This document shows positions 35,373 through 44,632 of a stretch of DNA of 64,000 bases, in pieces. This DNA is from Burkholderiaceae bacterium (GTDB taxonomy: Bacteria; Pseudomonadota; Gammaproteobacteria; Burkholderiales; Burkholderiaceae_F), in assembly GCA_022843955.1 (NCBI GenBank), contig JALHMQ010000009.1, positions 106,928 to 170,927 on the forward strand. The letters are read 5' to 3'. Positions within the stretch are counted from its first letter, which is position 1, and each line of letters starts with the position of its first letter. Both the position numbers and the translations under genes were made by a program. The notes under the pieces were generated by a model that searched no databases, was not told the origin of the DNA, and worked only from the letters and a program-made list of their open reading frames with translations.

Positions 35373-36560
35373 TCATGCCACCGCGTCATCCGAACTCGCC
35401 CGCGCCAAGCGCAGGCTTGCACGCACAAAGCCGAGTGCCGCCAACGAGATCAAGCCGCCGAAGGCAAACAGAACCGCCATCCGGGTCGGCGTGCGGATCA
35501 AGTTCGGCGCGACACGCAGATCGTTGCGGATCGTGAACTGACTGCGTACAGCAGCAAAACGGTCGAGTGAGCCGTCAATACGTAGCTTAGCTTCGCGCGC
35601 CCACTCTTCGCTGAGGTCGACTCCTTCGAACCTATCCTTGGCCATGGCCTTCAGTGCAGGCAGCAGCTGGTCCAGTGCCGTGGTCGACGACACCAGAGAA
35701 TCGGCTGGCACGTAAAACGAGGCGAGAACTTCGCGCTGCCTAACTTCCCGCAGGGTGCGAGCAATCAGTTCGCGCCTCTGCGAAATCGCACTTTCGAAGC
35801 TCACCATCTGAGCTAAAGGAGATAGGAAGCGCTCGCCGCCGTCGGATGCGCTCACGCTCACCACTTGCCGCGCATCCATTCGCGAAGCGTCCGGATAACG
35901 CGCCACCACGGCTTTCATTTCAGTTGCACGCTGCTCAAGCAGCGCGATGTCGAGTTCACTGCGCAGGACTTCCGCCTTCAGCAGATCCGTCGTCCCGACC
36001 GACTTCACTTTGCCTTGAAGCACCCAGTCGCGAACTCGCTCGCGAACGAAGGCGTCTGCAAAGTAATCGCCGAGCAACCGCACCATGTCGATAGCCAAGG
36101 CGGCACTGCGCGCGTGCGCGTCGAGCTCCACGCCAATCAGTACAGAGGTATTCGCGTCCTTCAGTTCACCAAACTCGCGCTGATCTTGTTTGCTCATCGG
36201 CAACACCGCCCTCGCCGTCTGCTCCCAAAACCCCGGTTCTTCAGACTTGTCGACAAGCCGCAAGGTTGCGGGCAGGCCCGTCAGCTTGCGCGCCTCAGCG
36301 TAGCCGGCGAGTTGACTCGTCGATGAGTAACTCGCGGCGACGCGGCGGTAGGTCGCAAGATCAACTATCGGGTCATCAGGCAGGCCCGCGCCGCTCCAAG
36401 GCTGCGGCGTTTGAAGTAGCGCCGACGCTTCGAACCGCGGAAACAGGAAACCAACCGCCGCGCCAGCTATTGCCAGAGCCAAGATGATCGACAGCACCGC
36501 CCGGCTCCGCAGTCCGAGGTTCGTGTTAAGCCAGCGATCGGTCGCCGCCAAGTGGCTCAT
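35373..36560 (-). CDS. Wzz-like chain length determinant protein
   Basis: A 395-residue protein with a membrane segment at residues about 22-42 (LSIILALAIAGAAVGFLFP) and another near 365-385, and a long alpha-helical periplasmic part between. This is the polysaccharide co-polymerase layout (Wzz). The second segment ends in RASLRLARAS, and no tyrosine kinase domain is attached. Identity with known Wzz families looks low; I base the call on topology, size and position next to a polymerase-like gene. Its ATG directly follows the upstream TAG. Confidence 0.65.
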   Translation of the reverse strand: MSHLAATDRWLNTNLGLRSRAVLSIILALAIAGAAVGFLFPRFEASALLQTPQPWSGAGLPDDPIVDLATYRRVAASYSSTSQLAGYAEARKLTGLPATLRLVDKSEEPGFWEQTARAVLPMSKQDQREFGELKDANTSVLIGVELDAHARSAALAIDMVRLLGDYFADAFVRERVRDWVLQGKVKSVGTTDLLKAEVLRSELDIALLEQRATEMKAVVARYPDASRMDARQVVSVSASDGGERFLSPLAQMVSFESAISQRRELIARTLREVRQREVLASFYVPADSLVSSTTALDQLLPALKAMAKDRFEGVDLSEEWAREAKLRIDGSLDRFAAVRSQFTIRNDLRVAPNLIRTPTRMAVLFAFGGLISLAALGFVRASLRLARASSDDAVA

Positions 36561-37886
36561 CTATCTGCTCCGAAGCAGTCCAGCCACAGGCCGCACCGCG
36601 AGAAGGCGCGCGCGGGTTCCCAACGACGCGGACGCAAGTACATAGGAAGCTGCGAGGAAGAACCAGAAAAGCGGCTGACGCAGCACGTTGTGAAACATCG
36701 AGAACGCAAGCAACGCCATCACCGCCGCCATGCACATGTACGAGCGGGCCGCAATGCAGCGCCAGACCACCAACCCCCAGAGGAACAGCAGCATCGCCGC
36801 CCCCATGGCTCCCGACATCGTTAGCCAGTCGACGATGGTCGAGTGAGCTTCGACCGCCTCGAAAGGCCCCCACTCGCCGGAAAACGCCCCGGGACCGAAG
36901 CCGAGCAGAGGCGACGCCGCCGCTGCCGCCAGTCCGTGGTACCAAAGCGTCAAACGAGTACCTGCCTGATTGCCCTCGTTCAGGCGCGATTCGATTGCTT
37001 CGACCGGCGTCGATAGCACGCCGCTCGCGATCCCAAGGCCCACTGCTCCGACCATTAGGATAATCGCAAGCGCCGCCATTGCTCCGAGCGCCGAACGACG
37101 TGCAGCCGTTAGCGCGGTCGCCAAGTACACGCCAGTCATCCCCAGAAGCCCAGTTGACCACCCGACGGCAAGCGCATCACTAACGGTCATCACGCCGGCA
37201 ATGACGACGATAGCCGCGAGAGCCAACATTGGTCGCACTAACCAATCGGGGAGGCAGCGCACAGCACCGACTAGCAGAAACGGTAACGGCACCAAGCCCA
37301 GAGCCAATTGATTCGGATTAGACGCAAGTGCCGTGAAGCGGGCGACATCTCCCTCGTACCACAGATCGACCAGCGGGATGTCGCCGACCAACTTCTCCCA
37401 TCCACCTAAAAGACCGAACTGAAGGGCGAACGATGTGGCCATTGCCACCACCACGATCGCGAACTCTCGCGGCCCAGCACCGGTTGCGACCAACAGTAGC
37501 GGAAAAGCCAACGCAGCCAACACTAATGCACCGGTACGCCAGTCGACGCTATCGCCGATACCGCTCCAGCCTGCAATCCACGAACCGCCTGCCATACTCG
37601 CACCACCAACGACCATTAGGGCGAGAAGCGCCACACCCAGCGCCCGAGCTTCGTCGCTAATCGCAATCCGCCGCACTAGCGCCACCATGATCAACCGAAG
37701 CGTTACAAGCGACAGCAGCAGTTCGCCAGCGCCGATCGGTCCGACCAAACGAATCTGGGTCGCTGTCGTGAGTGACAGCGCAATCCCGGTCACGACGAGG
37801 GCGCTTACATCCGGGCGCGCGCTACTTGAGAAAGCGGGTGACATGAGAGTCCGAGACATCATCTGCGCTCGAGCCACTCGAAGCAC
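36561..37886 (-). CDS. O-antigen polymerase/ligase-like membrane protein
   Basis: A 441-residue protein with about 11-12 membrane segments. A loop near residue 310-350 (GTRLTLWYHGLAA...GFGPGAFSGEWGPFEAVEAHS) is like the Wzy_C/WaaL motif with conserved Arg and His. With the Wzz-like gene directly after it, it is the better candidate of the two for polymerase. The start is uncertain: ATGs at 37862, 37859 and 37844 would trim up to 14 residues. It opens the leftward operon that ends at 28568. Confidence 0.75.
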   Translation of the reverse strand: MLRVARAQMMSRTLMSPAFSSSARPDVSALVVTGIALSLTTATQIRLVGPIGAGELLLSLVTLRLIMVALVRRIAISDEARALGVALLALMVVGGASMAGGSWIAGWSGIGDSVDWRTGALVLAALAFPLLLVATGAGPREFAIVVVAMATSFALQFGLLGGWEKLVGDIPLVDLWYEGDVARFTALASNPNQLALGLVPLPFLLVGAVRCLPDWLVRPMLALAAIVVIAGVMTVSDALAVGWSTGLLGMTGVYLATALTAARRSALGAMAALAIILMVGAVGLGIASGVLSTPVEAIESRLNEGNQAGTRLTLWYHGLAAAAASPLLGFGPGAFSGEWGPFEAVEAHSTIVDWLTMSGAMGAAMLLFLWGLVVWRCIAARSYMCMAAVMALLAFSMFHNVLRQPLFWFFLAASYVLASASLGTRARLLAVRPVAGLLRSR

Positions 37887-38038
37887 TCGAGCGGTTCGCT
37901 CTAGGCGACCACTGCTACTTGACCGAGCCCCTGATTTCGGGATCGCGTCGATGGCGTGCGAAGCGACATGAGAATTCTAGGCGAGGAGCGCCTTCGGTTC
38001 CGGCCGGAGCAGTCGACTCTGAAGCTTCTCGACGAGCG

Positions 38039-39310
38039 ATGAAACGACACGTATTCGCCTCTGCGCTCACCAGCGGCGCAAGGCTCGCCGCTGCGCTTGT
38101 CACGATTAAAGCCGGTGCAGTCTACCTGGGCCCGGACGGATTCGCGCTTCTCGGTCAGTTCCAGTCAACGACATCGCTCCTACATCTTGCGGGTGGCGTG
38201 ATGTGCGCTCAAGCAGTAGCGGCCGGCGTTGCTCAGCGAGCTCCCACCGACCAGCGCGCTTGGCTCTGGATGGCCGGGCTCGCCACGCTCCTGCTGTCCG
38301 CCGCCGTCAGCGGCCTCGCCCTCGCATCGATGACGTGGTTCACGCCGCGATTGGGCTTGGACCAGCATGGTGAAGCTATCGTTGCCTGCCTCCTACTCCT
38401 GCCGATCAGCGCGCTGTTTTGGACTCTCAGCGCTGCATTGGGCGCGATGGACCGGCCCGTGACCTACGCGGCGCTCCAGTGTCTGGCAGCGGCAATGACT
38501 GTGGTGGCGCTGCTGGTCGCGCTGCCATCGCTGGGACTAGACGGCGCAATGGTCGCTCCCTTCATCGCAAACGCGATCGCGTGCGCCGTCCTCGTCGCGG
38601 TGCTTGTAAAGGTGCGAGGCTTGCCGAATCGTGGTGAGCGAGGGCTCGCGACCAATCTCTCGGCAATGCGCACGCTGGTCGGCGCCGGCTTCGTACTTCT
38701 GGTTGGTGGCGCGGCCCCGCAAGTTGCTCAGTTGCTTTTGCGCTCGCACCTGATCGACGCTGGTGCCATTGAACAGGCGGGTCTTTGGCAGGCAACGTGG
38801 AAAGTTTCCGAGGCCTATCTGCTTCCGTTCACGATTTTGATCCAGGTCTACTTCCTGTCGCGCTTGGCCTCGGCTTGGAAGGCATCGAGCTACCCACCGC
38901 GTCTGCTTTCGGCTGGCGTTGCGAGCGCGATACTGTCATTAGTTGTAGTCGCCCTTGCCCTTTGGGGCGTAGGCGACTTGGTGGTCCGGACGCTGCTCGA
39001 TGCGCGCTTCGCAGCAGCGGCACAACTGCTGCCGCTCCAAGCACTGGCTGACGGACTGCGGCTGGGCGTTGTCTTGATCGGAACGTGGCTGATTAGCGGC
39101 TCACGGTGGCGTTGGTACATCGCGCTCGAAATCGGCTACTGGGGCCTGTTCGCGATTTCAGGGACCGTGGCGATCATGACGTTTGAACCCACTGCTTCAG
39201 CTCTCGTTCTCGCCTATCTACTGTGTGCTCTAGTCGTACTTGGCGGCCTTGTAACCGTGTACTTGGGAAACTGGCTCATCCGACGCTCACGCGGAAGGAC
39301 TGCCTCATGA
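38039..39310 (+). CDS. wzx: O-antigen flippase, WzxE-like
   Basis: A 423-residue protein with about 12 membrane segments. The N-terminal pattern (TSGARLAAALVTIKAGAVYL, then LGPDGFALLGQFQS) and a central GLWQATWKVSEAYL segment resemble WzxE/RfbX2. It would flip the undecaprenyl-diphosphate-linked repeat to the periplasm. I start at the ATG at 38039; the open frame before it shows no family resemblance. It is divergent from the polymerase-like gene and is the second flippase in the window, unrelated in detail to the one at 468. Confidence 0.85.
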   Translation: MKRHVFASALTSGARLAAALVTIKAGAVYLGPDGFALLGQFQSTTSLLHLAGGVMCAQAVAAGVAQRAPTDQRAWLWMAGLATLLLSAAVSGLALASMTWFTPRLGLDQHGEAIVACLLLLPISALFWTLSAALGAMDRPVTYAALQCLAAAMTVVALLVALPSLGLDGAMVAPFIANAIACAVLVAVLVKVRGLPNRGERGLATNLSAMRTLVGAGFVLLVGGAAPQVAQLLLRSHLIDAGAIEQAGLWQATWKVSEAYLLPFTILIQVYFLSRLASAWKASSYPPRLLSAGVASAILSLVVVALALWGVGDLVVRTLLDARFAAAAQLLPLQALADGLRLGVVLIGTWLISGSRWRWYIALEIGYWGLFAISGTVAIMTFEPTASALVLAYLLCALVVLGGLVTVYLGNWLIRRSRGRTAS

Positions 39311-39356
39311 GGTCAGCTCTGCAAAGCGTTCTTAGCAGAAAACCGCTGATCCAGGT

Positions 39357-40481
39357 TTACCGTCTTGAGCTGAGCAGGCTCTCGCTGGCGCGGGAGATGG
39401 GCAACGCACCGACTGAGTGATGCACTACCGTGTCGTCTATCACCACTTCCATGTGGCCGCCACCAGTTTCGGCGAAAAAGCGCGCGATGTCATCGTCAAA
39501 CGTTGGGTCGCCCTGCACCGCGTAGCAGCACGGATCGTCCTTGATTAGGTACTTGGTGAAAGTTCGCCCTGGCTCAAGGGCCGCCAGAAGGTAGGCCTCA
39601 TGGTAGGTCATGCGACTCAACACTCCCGGGTGCGTCTGCTCATAGTCTCCCCAGCTCAGTTGGACGGAAGGCATCGTCCTCATGGACAGCGGCAGCGATC
39701 CTGCGACCGAGATCGTGCAGCGGACGGTCGGGTCCAAAGCGGCATACATCTCAACGGTCCAGCCGCCTCCGGACAGACCTAGAAGGCAGGTTTCCTCGCC
39801 TGGGAAACGCTCGCGAACCTCTTGCAGCGCAGCCTTAACAGGCTCGAGAAAGAGCCGTAGCGGATTGAAGCCAAGATCGTTCTCCAACAGGCGAAACTGG
39901 TCGTGAATCTCAATGCTGATCCGCCCGTATCGCGGGTGCTGAATCACCTGCCTCGGGTTCTCCCAAGTGAGTGGCATGGACATGAACACCACGACGTGGC
40001 CGCGACCAAGGAGATCGGAGATGACCTTAAGGTCGTTCGCCGTCTCGCTTTCCTCCCACCGGCCGCCTTGCAGGTGGCCCTCGTGGAAGATGACCACGCC
40101 TTTCGAACGCTGTCGCGGCACCATCAGCAGCGCACGGGAGAACCACTCATCGCGCAAAGGCAGGTCGAGTTGGGCGATGCTCGCAACCAGTCCGGCAGGC
40201 GCGAGCGGGTGTGCGTCGAGTCGGGTTTCGCGGGCTGGTGCTGTCCGTAACTGCTCAAACGGGACTCCAAACACGAAACGCGATAACTCCGCCCGGATTT
40301 GTGTGGCTGACTCTGGATTGGCGAAGAGGCGATTCTCCTCAATGAACGCGGACGGCACGAAGGGTGCCCGCTGCGTCACGGGTGAGTCTGCTGCGTCGCC
40401 AGACTGGGCTGACGCGATGCAGGCAGCAACGACTAATGGCGTGAGTGCGGCGAGCGCGACCCTGGCAACTGTATTCAACAC
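39357..40481 (-). CDS. Secreted alpha/beta hydrolase, possible lipoprotein
   Basis: The 374-residue protein has a signal sequence (RVALAALTPLVVAACIASA) whose VVAAC could be a lipobox, so it may be a lipoprotein or cleaved after ASA. The core is hydrolase-like: a serine nucleophile elbow GLSGGGW near residue 230, an oxyanion-type VIFHEGH strand, and a His-rich end (GGGHMEVVIDD) that could hold the catalytic His. I start at the GTG at 40481 because GAGG lies 7 nt before it; the 60 codons upstream do not look coding. It sits beside the flippase gene, opposite in direction. A substrate is not evident; deacylation of the surface glycan is a guess. Confidence 0.6.
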   Translation of the reverse strand: MLNTVARVALAALTPLVVAACIASAQSGDAADSPVTQRAPFVPSAFIEENRLFANPESATQIRAELSRFVFGVPFEQLRTAPARETRLDAHPLAPAGLVASIAQLDLPLRDEWFSRALLMVPRQRSKGVVIFHEGHLQGGRWEESETANDLKVISDLLGRGHVVVFMSMPLTWENPRQVIQHPRYGRISIEIHDQFRLLENDLGFNPLRLFLEPVKAALQEVRERFPGEETCLLGLSGGGWTVEMYAALDPTVRCTISVAGSLPLSMRTMPSVQLSWGDYEQTHPGVLSRMTYHEAYLLAALEPGRTFTKYLIKDDPCCYAVQGDPTFDDDIARFFAETGGGHMEVVIDDTVVHHSVGALPISRASESLLSSRR

Positions 40482-40618
40482 CTGAGTGCCTCGTGTTTCA
40501 GTGACACGAAACTCTATGAGCGTCGTCGAGAAGCCGTTGGTCAGATGAAGGCTGAGAAAGTCAGCCAATTCCGTCGCGCTTTGGTATGCCCCGAAGCGCG
40601 ATGCAACTGCCTCTGAGG

Positions 40619-40624
40619 GATAAT
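40619..40624 (+). promoter_or_regulatory. Possible -10 element upstream of rfaE1
   Basis: GATAAT sits 53 bp before the rfaE1 start, in the 195-bp gap between divergent genes. It matches a sigma-70 -10 well in otherwise GC-rich DNA, but I see no good -35 at 16-18 bp. Confidence 0.35.
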
Positions 40625-40676
40625 CCCGGCTGTGCAGATAGGTGCTGTGCACACCGACCATTCAAACCACCTCTCC

Positions 40677-41603
40677 ATGACTGCAACCCCTGCCTCCGCC
40701 GTCCTCGTAGTCGGTGATTCGATGCTCGATCGCTACTGGTTCGGCGATGTCGAGCGCATTTCGCCTGAGGCGCCTGTTCCGGTCGTGCGGGTTCGATCAA
40801 CCGAAGAACGCGCCGGCGGGGCCGCCAACGTGGCGCGAAATGCAGCGGCGGTGGGCGCGCGTACTGGACTTTTGAGTGTTGTAGGAGACGATGATGCCGG
40901 CCGCGCGGTCGCTGCACTGCTAACTGGTGCGGGAGTCGATGCGCAACTCCATCGTGACGTAGCGTTGGTGACCACGGTGAAGCTGCGTGTACTCGGCCGA
41001 CAGCAGCAGATGCTGAGGGTCGATTTCGAGCAGCAGCCAACGACCGAGATTCTGGCAGCACAGATGGATCAGTTCCGCCGTGTGCTGCGCGACTACTCCG
41101 TGTTGATACTGTCCGATTACGGCAAGGGCGGACTCGCCCACATCACGGAGATGATCCAGCTGTCGAACCGAGCTGGCATTCCGGTTCTCGTCGACCCCAA
41201 GGGCGATGACTATTCGCGGTATGCGGGCGCGACGATCCTCACGCCGAACCGAGCTGAATTGCGCGAAGTGGTCGGCCGCTGGAAGGACGAGTCGGACCTC
41301 GCGCGGCGCGCCACGAAGCTGCGCACAGACCTCGGCCTGCAAGCTCTTCTGCTGACCCGGAGCGAAGAAGGGATGTCGCTCTTTACAGATGACGGCGTCT
41401 GGTCTGTACCCGCACATTCGCGCGAGGTGTATGACGTCTCGGGAGCCGGAGACACGGTCATCGCTGTGCTGGGCGCGATGCTCGCGGCAGGCAAGCCGCT
41501 CAAGGAAGCTGTGGGGCTGGCAAACAAAGCAGGCGGCATCGTCGTCGGCAAGCTTGGCACCGCCACCGTGTCGTACGAAGAACTGTTCGGGACCGCGCCA
41601 TGA
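40677..41603 (+). CDS. rfaE1: D-glycero-beta-D-manno-heptose-7-phosphate kinase
   Basis: A PfkB-family kinase of about 308 residues (the HldE first domain alone). It has [15 protein letters not shown], the ribokinase-type [15 protein letters not shown], and the C-terminal [17 protein letters not shown] with the catalytic Asp. It phosphorylates heptose-7-phosphate at C1 in ADP-heptose synthesis for the LPS inner core. I start at the ATG at 40677. It overlaps hldD by 4 bp (ATGA). Confidence 0.95.
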   Translation: MTATPASAVLVVGDSMLDRYWFGDVERISPEAPVPVVRVRSTEERAGGAANVARNAAAVGARTGLLSVVGDDDAGRAVAALLTGAGVDAQLHRDVALVTTVKLRVLGRQQQMLRVDFEQQPTTEILAAQMDQFRRVLRDYSVLILSDYGKGGLAHITEMIQLSNRAGIPVLVDPKGDDYSRYAGATILTPNRAELREVVGRWKDESDLARRATKLRTDLGLQALLLTRSEEGMSLFTDDGVWSVPAHSREVYDVSGAGDTVIAVLGAMLAAGKPLKEAVGLANKAGGIVVGKLGTATVSYEELFGTAP

Positions 41604-42592
41604 AGATCATCGTCACCGGCGCCGCCGGTTTCATCGGCGCCAACAACGTCAAGGCATTGAACCAGCACGGCGAGACTGACATCGTCGCCGTGGACAACCT
41701 CACCCAGGCGGACAAGTTCCGCAACCTCGTCGACTGCGAGATTGCCGACTACCTCGACAAGGCCGACTTCATCGACCGCGTGCGCCGGCGTGCGATGCCT
41801 GCGCCGGCAGTGGTTTTTCACCAGGGCGCCTGTTCCGACACGATGGAAACGGACGGTCGCTACATGCTGGAGAACAACTACCGCTACACGCTTGAGCTGT
41901 TCGAGTGGTGCCAGCAGGCGCGGGTGCCGTTCATCTACGCGTCGTCGGCGGCGGTCTACGGCTTGAGCCCGGCCTTCACGGAAGATCGCGCCAATGAGCA
42001 GCCGCTCAATGTTTACGGCTACTCGAAGTTCCTGTTCGATCAGGTGCTGCGGCAGCGGCTCGGAACATTGACGGCACCCGTGATCGGCCTGCGCTACTTC
42101 AACGTCTACGGCCCGCGCGAGTCGCACAAGGCGCGCATGGCCTCGGTGGCGTTCCACCATGTCAATCAGTTCCGCGCCGAGGGCCGCGTGCGCCTGTTCG
42201 AGGGCAGCCACGGCTACGCCCACGGCGAACAGCGGCGCGACTTCATTCACGTTGACGACGTGGCCGCGGTGAACCTGTTCTTCTGGGACAAGCCCACCAC
42301 GGGCATCTACAACCTCGGCACTGGGCGTGCACAGAGCTTCAACGACGTCGCGCTCACCGTGGTCAACACGCTGCGCGAGGCGAGCGGTCACGCGCCGCTG
42401 CCGCTCGCGCAGGCGGTCGCGCAGAAGCTGATCGAGTACATCCCGTTTCCGGAGGCGCTGCGCGGCAAGTACCAGGCGTTCACGCAGGCTGACCCGACCC
42501 GCTTGCGGGCCGCGGGCTACGCCGCGCCGATGATGACGGTCGAGCAAGGCACCGCCGCGTACGTGCGCTGGCTGCTGGCACAGACGGGCTGA
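41600..42592 (+). CDS. hldD: ADP-L-glycero-D-manno-heptose 6-epimerase
   Basis: A 330-residue extended SDR. It starts with [19 protein letters not shown], continues with [15 protein letters not shown], and has YASSAAVYG and [11 protein letters not shown], the HldD Tyr/Lys site, and [10 protein letters not shown]. It makes the final ADP-L-glycero-D-manno-heptose. Its stop is followed by only 40 bp before the convergent toxin gene. Confidence 0.96.
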   Translation: MKIIVTGAAGFIGANNVKALNQHGETDIVAVDNLTQADKFRNLVDCEIADYLDKADFIDRVRRRAMPAPAVVFHQGACSDTMETDGRYMLENNYRYTLELFEWCQQARVPFIYASSAAVYGLSPAFTEDRANEQPLNVYGYSKFLFDQVLRQRLGTLTAPVIGLRYFNVYGPRESHKARMASVAFHHVNQFRAEGRVRLFEGSHGYAHGEQRRDFIHVDDVAAVNLFFWDKPTTGIYNLGTGRAQSFNDVALTVVNTLREASGHAPLPLAQAVAQKLIEYIPFPEALRGKYQAFTQADPTRLRAAGYAAPMMTVEQGTAAYVRWLLAQTG

Positions 42593-42632
42593 TGCAGGGC
42601 GGGTGACGCAGGGCGAGCGACGCAAGAGCGCA

Positions 42633-43028
42633 CTACCTGATGACTTCGATCCTTGCACCGTTGGTCACCTTGACCCAGGCGCGATCGGCGGTAAGTGCAA
42701 CCGCGTCGCGCGCCAGCGCCAATTGCAGACAAGCCCGGTCGCCCAGCGAAAGCCCCAGCGATCGAGTGGATCGGCGCAGCAAGCCGCATTGCACCGCTTG
42801 CGCCTGGTCAAACGGCTCGACGTGAAGTCGCAGGCTCGCGGCCAGCGGCTCGATTTCTTCCATCGGCACGCCGGCCTCGTCGAGCTTCGCAACCGCCTCC
42901 GCGAGATTGACGGCACTGATGCAGCAGTCTCCCGATTCGAGCGCCGCCGTAACTCGCCCGGCGCCCGGTTCGTCGAGTACCAGGCAGAGCAAGGCCGAGG
43001 CATCAAGGACCGCCGATGCCTCACTCAC
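42633..43028 (-). CDS. vapC: PIN-domain ribonuclease toxin, VapC-like
   Basis: A 131-residue PIN protein. The first acidic motif is VLDASALLCLVLDE (Asp near residue 9), followed by SAVNLAEAVAKL (Glu), and LSLGDRACLQLALA (Asp) with VALTADRAW at the end. These form the acidic metal site. It overlaps the AbrB-type gene upstream by 8 bp, the usual arrangement of antitoxin then toxin. It lies between hldD and gmhB on the opposite strand. Confidence 0.88.
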   Translation of the reverse strand: MSEASAVLDASALLCLVLDEPGAGRVTAALESGDCCISAVNLAEAVAKLDEAGVPMEEIEPLAASLRLHVEPFDQAQAVQCGLLRRSTRSLGLSLGDRACLQLALARDAVALTADRAWVKVTNGARIEVIR

Positions 43029-43275
43029 GCTCGGCGTCCTTGCGCCGCTCGGCGATCAGCTCTGCACTCAGCGACCTGCCGGGCGTCACGTACTTCGCGA
43101 TCCTCTGCTGAACGCTTTTGACTGCGTGCCGTACCGAGCGGACGTGTAACCCGTGCTCATCCACCTCGAGCAACAGGTCGTCGCCCTCCTGAACGTCGAG
43201 CGCTTCGCGCATCTCGTGCGGGATCACGATGCGGCCGCCGGCACCGATGCGCGTACGGGCAGAGAGCTGGGCCAT
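43021..43275 (-). CDS. vapB: AbrB/MazE-type antitoxin
   Basis: An 84-residue protein with the swapped-hairpin AbrB pattern: IGAGGRIVIPHEMREALDVQEGD-like N-terminus (residues about 8-30) and LLLEVDEHGLHVRS. It would bind its own promoter and, through the basic C-terminus, the PIN toxin. I start at the ATG at 43275, which has GGAG 8 nt upstream; an earlier ATG is in frame but poorly placed. Confidence 0.85.
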   Translation of the reverse strand: MAQLSARTRIGAGGRIVIPHEMREALDVQEGDDLLLEVDEHGLHVRSVRHAVKSVQQRIAKYVTPGRSLSAELIAERRKDAERE

Positions 43276-43504
43276 GGCAGTTCTCCAAAGTTTGGCAATC
43301 CACGCCGAGTTTGTCATTTCAAACCTCTCGTGGCAACATTGACGCAAACTCAGAAACCACCCGTGCGAGCCTCGACCGCGCCCCACAGGCGCATGCCAAG
43401 GCACAGCCCGACCGTGGCACAACTTGGAGCGTCACGCTTGCGCTCGGCCTGAGGCCCCCAGCCCAGCGACGCCGCGACAACAGGACCGCCACGGCTCGAA
43501 CCAG

Positions 43505-44086
43505 ATGCTTAGCCGCGCTGCATTCCTCGACCGGGACGGCGTCATCAACGTCGATCATGGCTATACGTACCAGGTCAGTGCGTTCGAGTTCGTGCCCGGC
43601 GTGCTGCAGGCCTCAGTGACGCTGGCAGCGCTGGGTTTCAGACTCGTCGTGGTGACCAACCAGTCCGGTATCGGGCGCGGGCTGTACTCCGTCGCAGAGT
43701 TCGAAACGCTTACCAGTTGGATGCGCGATCAGTTTGCGGCGGCTGGAGCGCCGCTGGCCGGCGTCTACTGGTGCCCACATCACCCGACCGATGCGATCGG
43801 CGCGAATCGGCGTCACTGCGACTGCCGCAAGCCGGCACCGGGCATGCTGCTGCAAGCGGCCCGTGAACTGGATCTGGATCTCGAGGCATCAATCATGTTC
43901 GGAGACAAGCGCTCCGATCTGCAGGCGGCGCAGGCGGCGAGCGTGCGCGAGCGTGTGCTGCTCGGCACCAACGGCTTGACCCTGCCCGGACTTGAGGTCG
44001 ATGGCGGATTGGCGACCGCTCGTTTCCGAACGCTGGCCGACGCTGTGCATTGGATTGCATCCGGCCGCGAAAAGCAGCGCGACTAG
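43505..44086 (+). CDS. gmhB: D-glycero-beta-D-manno-heptose 1,7-bisphosphate 7-phosphatase
   Basis: A 193-residue HAD phosphatase with the GmhB/HisB-N pattern: AAFLDRDGVINVDHGY (nucleophile Asp), VTNQSGIGRG, the zinc-binding CPHHPTDAIG...CDCRKPAPGM, and MFGDKRSDLQAA. It dephosphorylates C7 of the heptose bisphosphate between the kinase and adenylyltransferase steps. Start at the ATG at 43505; the longer open frame lacks family resemblance. The antitoxin gene lies 229 bp away, divergent. Confidence 0.95.
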   Translation: MLSRAAFLDRDGVINVDHGYTYQVSAFEFVPGVLQASVTLAALGFRLVVVTNQSGIGRGLYSVAEFETLTSWMRDQFAAAGAPLAGVYWCPHHPTDAIGANRRHCDCRKPAPGMLLQAARELDLDLEASIMFGDKRSDLQAAQAASVRERVLLGTNGLTLPGLEVDGGLATARFRTLADAVHWIASGREKQRD

Positions 44087-44122
44087 ACTGTTTCCACTCA
44101 GTTCTGGATCCCTGGTGATCGC

Positions 44123-44632
44123 ATGACGAACACTCCTCAGTCAAGGACACCTCCCGAATTCGAGCGCAAGATCGCTTTTCGCAACGAACTGGCCTTGCGC
44201 ATCGCCACCCTTCCGCGGCCGATCGTGCTGACCAACGGCGTGTTCGACATCCTGCATCGCGGCCACGTGACCTACCTGGCACGCGCGCGGGCGCTCGGCG
44301 CCAGTCTGGTGGTGGCCGTGAATACCGATGCGTCGGTGCGGCGGCTGGGCAAGGGCGACGACCGTCCGATCAACCACGAAGCGGACCGCGCCGCGGTTCT
44401 AGCCGCATTGGAGAGCGTGTCGCTGGTCACGCTGTTCGATGAGCCGGTGCCGCTGCCCGTGCTCGATCTCGTGCGACCGGATGTCTACGTCAAGGGTGGC
44501 GACTACGACATGGCCCTGATCCCCGAAGCGCAGTTGGCGCGCACTTGGGGCGCGCAGACCTTAGCGATTCCGTTCGAGCACGAGCGCTCCACCTCGGCGC
44601 TGCTGGCCAAGGTGCGTGCGCCGCGCGGATGA
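44123..44632 (+). CDS. rfaE2: D-glycero-beta-D-manno-heptose 1-phosphate adenylyltransferase
   Basis: A 169-residue nucleotidyltransferase (the HldE second domain as a separate protein). It has VLTNGVFDILHRGHVTYLA with the HxGH-type motif, and VVAVNTDASVRRL. It makes ADP-heptose from the 1-phosphate. Its last codons overlap the start of the SNF2-type gene (ATGA), so that gene probably shares its mRNA. Confidence 0.95.
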   Translation: MTNTPQSRTPPEFERKIAFRNELALRIATLPRPIVLTNGVFDILHRGHVTYLARARALGASLVVAVNTDASVRRLGKGDDRPINHEADRAAVLAALESVSLVTLFDEPVPLPVLDLVRPDVYVKGGDYDMALIPEAQLARTWGAQTLAIPFEHERSTSALLAKVRAPRG

